A stretch of 64,000 nt of DNA from Elgaria multicarinata webbii (lineage: Eukaryota; Chordata; Lepidosauria; Squamata; Anguidae), in assembly GCF_023053635.1 (NCBI RefSeq), contig NC_086173.1, forward strand, positions 142,261,197-142,325,196. The letters run 5' to 3'. Under the pieces are notes generated by a model. That model did no database searches, was not told where the DNA came from, and saw only the letters and a program-made list of their open reading frames with translations. Of this stretch, positions 58,331 through 64,000 are shown piece after piece. Position 1 is the stretch's first letter, and each line of letters opens with the position of its first letter. Position numbers and translations under genes: made by a program.

Positions 58331-59905
58331 GTGGCTCCCCATGAGAGCACCCAACCAGCACAAATAAACACCACTCCAAAAACACTACATCAGAGAACTC
58401 AATTAATGCAGCTGCACAGCTCCGGAGCTAACGCCACATCACAGAAGCGAATTAACACAGTCCCTTTGCAACTCTGGAGCTGCACACCTCCAGAACTAAC
58501 AACAAATCAGAGAAGCAAATTAACAAAGTTCTGGAATTAATTAATTGGAGGAAGTGCATAGACATCTCTTAATTGGAACACAGGAAATTTAGTGAATGAG
58601 GAAAGGGCCAGTCCATATTGCAACCAGGTCACATTTACGCCCAGGATTTAATGCGGAGGCACAAGGCACATTGCAGATTAAGTGTTTGGGAGCTGCGGCA
58701 ACTAAAAAGCACAGCGTAAATTACTCTCCGATACTGCAATTGGTTGGGAGTATGCTGTCCATGATGTCATCTGCCACAAAAGACCTTACAACACAGCCAA
58801 GCTGCAGGAAAACCCCTGTGAAGACAGCCCCATGGTGAAGTGGGGCAGGTTTCGCACAATATTTCCCACCATTTAAGTTATGCAAGTAAACACTGCAAAC
58901 AGAGTGTCATCCCATGGGGAGAAATCGCGTTTCCTTAGCATCACTTCTCATGGCACATCCATAAGTGGGCAGTAGCAAAACATTTGTCTGATGACCCTCA
59001 AAATGTTTCCAAGAATATTGCCTGATTCTGACATGGCAAATAAATAAATAAAATCCTTGTGGACAAACAAAAGGAACCAGCACAATGGAAAAATATTCTG
59101 GCCCCCAAATAACCAGAAATTATGCTTAAGAATTTGAAAGGTGCACAGTTTCTTTTCCAGTTTTATCTGACACACCCAACAAGAGAGAAGAAATTAAGCA
59201 TGACTCGCTGGATTTTTATACAAGACAAGTAAGGCAATTGTGACACAGATCTCCAACAGTCTACAGGAGAAGGGTCTCAGCATTAGTACGGTGTGTTCTT
59301 ATATGGCTGACAACGCCTCTGTAAATTATCCGAAAACACAGGTCAGTGTAACAGAAATTAAACCAACTTAATAGAAGTAGGATGCAAATATATAATCCAC
59401 ATTTGCAACAAAGATGGGGTGTAAGCTTTGAGTTAGTATGTACAACAGTGGTGGCAACACAATTTTGTCAACTGGACAGTTTTCTAATCACTTTGTTTAA
59501 TTTAGAATCTCTTTCTCCTTTTTACTTGCACTATAACCATAGGATGTTATGTAAACCTTGGGTCGGTACCCAGGGCCGGGTTCTATGTCTAGGGGTTGTT
59601 TGTTTTTCCCTTAAGGTTAGCTCAGGCTCAAGCCCCCACCCAGGAAACCTGGGACACCAATTTAGAGATGTCTGAGTAGCAACCTCACCCACACACCTGA
59701 GGAATAAGTACTGGTATTTATTCAGTTTGACAACAAGCAACAAAAACAGAACATGGGAGACAACCTTTTGATTAACACATTTCCCTCCCAAGGTCTAGGT
59801 AGGCCGATGGAGGCCTGTGTCCTTTAGCCTTATTCACAAGCCCAGGAGACAGTGAATGAATAGGGATCCTCCAGGCATGCAATAAGGTGGATGGTAGGTG
59901 GCAGC
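58331..59905. other. Non-coding stretch, possible repeat debris
   Basis: Contains short repeated words such as 'cagagaa' and 'ggagct' (58400-58530), but no gene or named repeat. A minus-strand AATAAA lies near 59718. Confidence 0.35.
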
Positions 59906-59909
59906 AACC

Positions 59910-60095
59910 GGAACTGGGGTGCGCTGCAAAGAGAACTGATTCAGCAGCATCAGGAACTGGGGTGCACTGCAAAGAGAACTGATTCAGCAGCATCAGGAAC
60001 TGGGGTGCACTGCAAAGAGAACTGATTCAGTAGGCCCAAACCAGGAACTGGGGTGCGCTGCAAAAGAGAGCTGATTCAGCAGGCCCAAACCAGGA
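59910..60095. repeat. 43-49-bp minisatellite, four units
   Basis: 'ggaactggggtgc' starts at 59910, 59953, 59996 and 60044, with a final partial from 60093. The last two units carry 'aggcccaaacca' in place of 'agcatca', which lengthens them. Confidence 0.85.
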
Positions 60096-60344
60096 ACCAC
60101 CTCCAACACTAACCATGTCAAAGTTCAGCTCCTCCTACTGCAGCCAGAGACTGTTGCATGCACAACACTATATGCAAATAAGCTCCTTCATGTTAGGGCA
60201 TGTTTTCCCTGCTCCCCCCCCCCCCCACCGGGTGGCATGTACTCATTTCTCTACTGCTTTACAGTTATTTCTCTCTTTTTCATTCATTTCTGCCTGAGTT
60301 TCACTAGCCCTTGAGAAGTTATTTTGAAATATGTACTGACTGCC

Positions 60345-60530
60345 ACTGGCCGTGTTCAGAAGGCACCTTAAACCATTGTTTTAACCATGGTGAATATGCC
60401 TTTTTGCCTTAGTCACCGTGGTTAAAGCTGTGGTTTAAGGTGTCTTCTGAACACTGCCTGTCTTTGTGGCTTAACCTCCATGGTTAAAGCCATGGTTTAA
60501 GGTGTCTTCTGAACAGGGCCACTGTATGCT
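60345..60530. repeat. Foldback element ('cttaaaccat')
   Basis: 'gttcagaaggcaccttaaacca' is inverted to 'gtttaaggtgtcttctgaac', which occurs twice (60433, 60496). Centre words alternate 'ccatggt'. Confidence 0.6.
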
Positions 60531-60729
60531 TTTTTTTTTTTTACCATTAAAGGTGGCCTGTAAATATTTTTAATTAATTTATTTATTACATTTATATACC
60601 GCCCCATAGCTGAAGCTCTCTGGACAGTTTTCAAATAAATAAATTTAATACTAGGATTTTGTTGTTGTAAAACTGTAAATTAGGCTGATTAATGTCTACA
60701 ATCAGACGTCTTCAATCAGATTGCTACAT

Positions 60730-61385
60730 CTGGGGCTTGTCTATATGGCTTGTTTACCCTGACGTAGCTGTGCATATTCTCATTTTAGAACACATGAGTC
60801 ATCTGTCCATTCGCAGTAACGTCGCGTTTTAAACACGATAATGCGCATATTCACATCAGGGATTTACCGCAATTTTTGGATTTTGTCCAAGTTTGCTCCG
60901 CATTAAGGTTATGTGTCGCTGGGGGAATTAAACCCCATTTTGACAGGTGGGTGGAGCTTTGAGGGTAAGAGAACATGATTGGATGGTTTCCCACTTTCCC
61001 ACCTATTGGCTGGCTCATTTTTCCACGCCGTTTTTAGGTTGAACTATCTGATCCTATGGAGCTCCGCATAAACAAAAAGGCAGAAACACACTGCCCTCCT
61101 CCTCTGCATCCTCGTTTCTTTCCCCCTGCTCCGGTTTTGTTGTTATATCAACCTGCGGAGCTTCGCATATAAACTATATCACTTCCCTTGTCTCCGTAGC
61201 ATCGTATATCCCATAATGCAACAATGCGCACATGCACATTTATAACTGCACTACAAAAAAATTCAGGAGATAAATCGCTGTTGCTGCTGCAGTGTGACAC
61301 TCTTTACCTACATTCAAATCAACTAAAAATCTGATTTATGTTTAATGAGGAGCAATCCCTCTGTCATATAGATGAGGGCCTGGTC
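60730..61385. mobile_element. DNA-transposon-like element with inverted ends
   Basis: 'ggggcttgtctatatggc' and 'gtcatatagatgagggcc' are imperfect inverted ends. The interior has several 'ccataatgc'/'gcgcat' words and no transposase frame. Confidence 0.35.
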
Positions 61386-62224
61386 TACAAAATCATATAT
61401 CTTCTGGTCAAAATCACTATTCCAACAAGTTCTATTTTCCCTATATGAACCTGTTTCCCACCTGCACCCCCACAATAAATCATTTGTTACCCCAAATATC
61501 TTGCACTGATAGGAGCTAAGTGATAGCTCCTACTATAAGATGAATTACAACAGCAGCAGCAGCTGGCAAATATTATGAACAAGATGTTTTTCACTTATAT
61601 ACATTTTTAAAAATATATTTATAGAACATTTATAATACTGACTTGCAATGATGGGAGTTGTAGTCAAACACCTTTGGAGGATACCAGGTTGGGGAAGGGC
61701 TGCTCTAAACAAAAAAAGATCAGTAGGTGGCCCTAAGTTGTTCGTCATCAGTTTTCCACAACCCCACAGTCACCTCTGCATATCCTATTCTCCATCCTGT
61801 CCTCGTGGTTTATATCTGCTTTGGGAGAATGAGAATTTCACTGGCACTTTCTCCCTCCTTAGGGAGGATGTGGCATTAAAGGCTTGTGAGCCATAACTCC
61901 CAATTTCCCTGCTTTTTGGAGTTTGGTTGAAAACTGTAGAGCCTTTAACGTTGTTTTGTAAACCGTAGGTTTTTTGTTTATTGAATATAGCTATATGGTC
62001 TGAGTGGTTTTGTGGGTATGTTTTTTGTTATAATGTTGTATGAGTGCTGATACTTGTGACCTTTAAAAAAAAACACTTTGGAAACAGGGTGGCTTGTAGT
62101 GGTGTGTGCTCCACACCAAATATCTGAGGGTCTGATAGTGCTCTGACAGTGCTCCGAATTTTCAGTGCAGTTAGGGGATGGTTTTAAAACCATTGGATAG
62201 CTGCAGTACAGAGCGAAGGTCGTT

Positions 62225-62790
62225 TGGAGCTCCGTTCCGTTTTCTGATTACTGTTCCATTATAGTCTATAAGAATTAACAAAAATGTTACAGCTCCATCA
62301 TTTTAAAATATAATGAGATGAAACTTGGGGATGACCCAGGGTCATCCCATAAAGCTGATTGGTGGGAGATCCAGGACAAATAAAAGGGAGTACTTCTTCA
62401 CACAGCACATAGTTAAATTATGGAGCTCACTACCACAATGATGGCCACCAAATTGGATGGCTTTAAAAGGGGGTTCGATAAATTCCTGGAGGCAAAGGCT
62501 ATCCATGGCTACTAGCCCTGATGGTTGTGTGCTATGCCCAGTATTCTAGGCAGTAAGCTTGTGTGCCCCAGTTGCTGGGGAACATGGGTGGGAGGGTGCT
62601 GTTGCACCATGTCCTGCTTGTACATCCCTGGCTGCTGGCTGGTTGGCCACTGTGTGAACAGAGTGCTGGACTAGATGGGCCCTTGGTCTGATCCAGCATC
62701 AGGGCACTTCTTATGTCTTTATGTAAGATGATAGCTCTTAAGCAGGGCTTTAGACATGCCAAGTTTGAAGCAGATCCCTGCGCTGACCAT
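62225..62790 (+). repeat. CR1-related 3' region nested in another repeat
   Basis: The outer repeat (62225-62325, 62728-62790; 'aaaaatgttacagctccatcat', 'tttagacatgccaagtttga') is the family also at 27010-27345. The inner 62326-62727 is the CR1-related 3' end seen inverted at 29700-30085, ending 'cttatgtctttatgt'. Confidence 0.6.
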
Positions 62791-63019
62791 GTGTTAACCT
62801 CCAAGAAGGAGGACATGCACATTGATCCATATTATAGATCATTTCAATGCAAAGTTTATCCTTATTATTACCTCCTCCCCAAAAGGAGTGACTATGGGTC
62901 ATTGCCAAAACATGAGTTAAAGAAGCATTAGATGCATTACGTCTCCAACAATTGTGCAAGTTAGACAAACCCTTATTGAAAAGGCGTTGTGGAGTCCAAT
63001 AAACCACGAAACAATTTTT

Positions 63020-64000
63020 TTTTCTGAATAAGGTGTAGCCTAAGGTCCATAGAAGCTCCAGATATGGATGCTAGGGCAACAGTTCATTGATTAGGCAAAA
63101 TGGGACATTCCAATTCACTATTCCAATCTTGTCTTAAACTATGAGTATCATATTTATTTACTGCTACCAAATACTTGTCAACATGTCAGGTCAGCTGTTG
63201 TAAGTGTTTCTTAAAGTGCTGGAGGCTCTGAAGCTGTAAAAGCAGCTGGACCAAACCTAGATTCCAGCAGGTGTTGCAATTGCAAGTATTGCCATTGAGC
63301 TGTAGCAAGTAAATGATATTTAACAAACAAGCCTGAAAAGGACAAAAACTCATAGTTTGAGCCTATTAATTGATCCAAAGTAAAAATTACCTGATCCGTC
63401 CATGTCCTCCACAGAAATGCTTTCCTTCCAATTCTTAAATCTGGATTTCTCCATAAATTTAATTTTGCATGAGATAATGGATCAAACTGTAATTGGCATG
63501 ATATTATATGCCACATTTCTCTAGCAGATAAAATTGTAAGAGGGGGGTTACTTATTCTGATATGATGAGAGCCGAGTGATATCCATTTGGGAAGAGGTTC
63601 TAACCATAAGACTTCCAGAAATGACCATGGCAGAAGAAGACCAATACTTAGTACAAGCCAATACGTAAGCCTGATGATACAAAGCTAGGTCTGGAATACC
63701 AAACCCACCTTCTTTAACTGGAAGCTGCATCTATTTCAAAGACATTCAAGATGGGAAAGAACCCCAGGAGAATTTATGAAACAAAGTATTAAGTTGTTGG
63801 AATTTTTTTCCAGGTATAAGTAAAGGAATCCCATGCATAACGTAAAGAATTTGAGGTATAAGGTTCATCTTAAGTGTGACTTTACCCCACAAACTCAACT
63901 TAACAGTGCCCATCTGTCTATATCTTGTGTAATTTCACTAATCAGTTTATTTAAATTTATTTTGATGAGATATATCAATTTTGATGAGATATATGAGAAA
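63020..64000 (-). repeat. L1 LINE 3' part, runs off the window
   Basis: Minus-strand frames 63730-63548 ('LPVKEGGFGIPDLALYHQAY') and 63516-63211 ('SHAKLNLWRNPDLRIG') match the C-terminal third of L1 ORF2. The reading frame is broken at least once between them. The left end is only approximate, and the 5' part lies beyond 64000. Confidence 0.65.

Overview
The window is vertebrate nuclear DNA, most likely from a squamate reptile. Evidence: small exons in long introns, tRNA-derived SINEs of the squamate type (one with a BovB-like 3' half), many CR1 and L2 LINE fragments, two L1 3' pieces, and hAT-like foldback elements with 8-bp target duplications. No bacterial-style operon, CRISPR array or RNA gene is seen.

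Three protein genes are readable, all on the minus strand. From right to left: (1) an ABHD6-family monoacylglycerol lipase, eight coding exons from 51161 to 32058, which splice in phase to an intact protein of 338 residues with Ser149, Asp280 and His308 in place; (2) RPP14, a protein subunit of RNase P/MRP, five coding exons from 12360 to 8459, 132 residues; (3) HTD2, the mitochondrial 3-hydroxyacyl thioester dehydratase, a single uninterrupted frame from 8406 to 7885 in the same last exon as the end of RPP14, 52 nt after the RPP14 stop. The order ABHD6-RPP14-HTD2 matches the amniote block (human 3p14.3), where RPP14 and HTD2 share one transcript. A CpG-rich, CCAAT-rich stretch at 13.68-14.33 kb is the probable RPP14/HTD2 promoter. 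PXK, next in the human order, is not seen left of 7.8 kb.

The rest is repeat-rich non-coding DNA. 0-7.8 kb: CR1, SINE and L2 fragments. 14.3-31 kb: intergenic, dominated by a hAT-like element whose ends at 18062 and 24657 carry a perfect 8-bp duplication and which has collected L2, CR1 and foldback insertions. 31-51 kb: ABHD6-like gene with repeat-filled introns, including a join of two L2 subfamilies at about 49.53 kb. 51-64 kb: flanking DNA with a GC-rich hairpin cluster (52.8-53.65 kb), six 155-bp tandem units (53675-54604), an LTR-like fossil (57.3-58.3 kb) and an L1 3' end at the right edge.

No wholly new system is evident. The points most worth a second look are the divergence of the ABHD6-like protein from human ABHD6 (recalled from memory), the RPP14-HTD2 two-cistron layout with a five-codon mini-ORF between the frames, the exact 155-bp array, the 49-bp near-loopless palindrome, and the nested hAT-like element. 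Exon borders were placed by reading GT/AG sites and comparing with remembered human proteins; no alignment or search was run.
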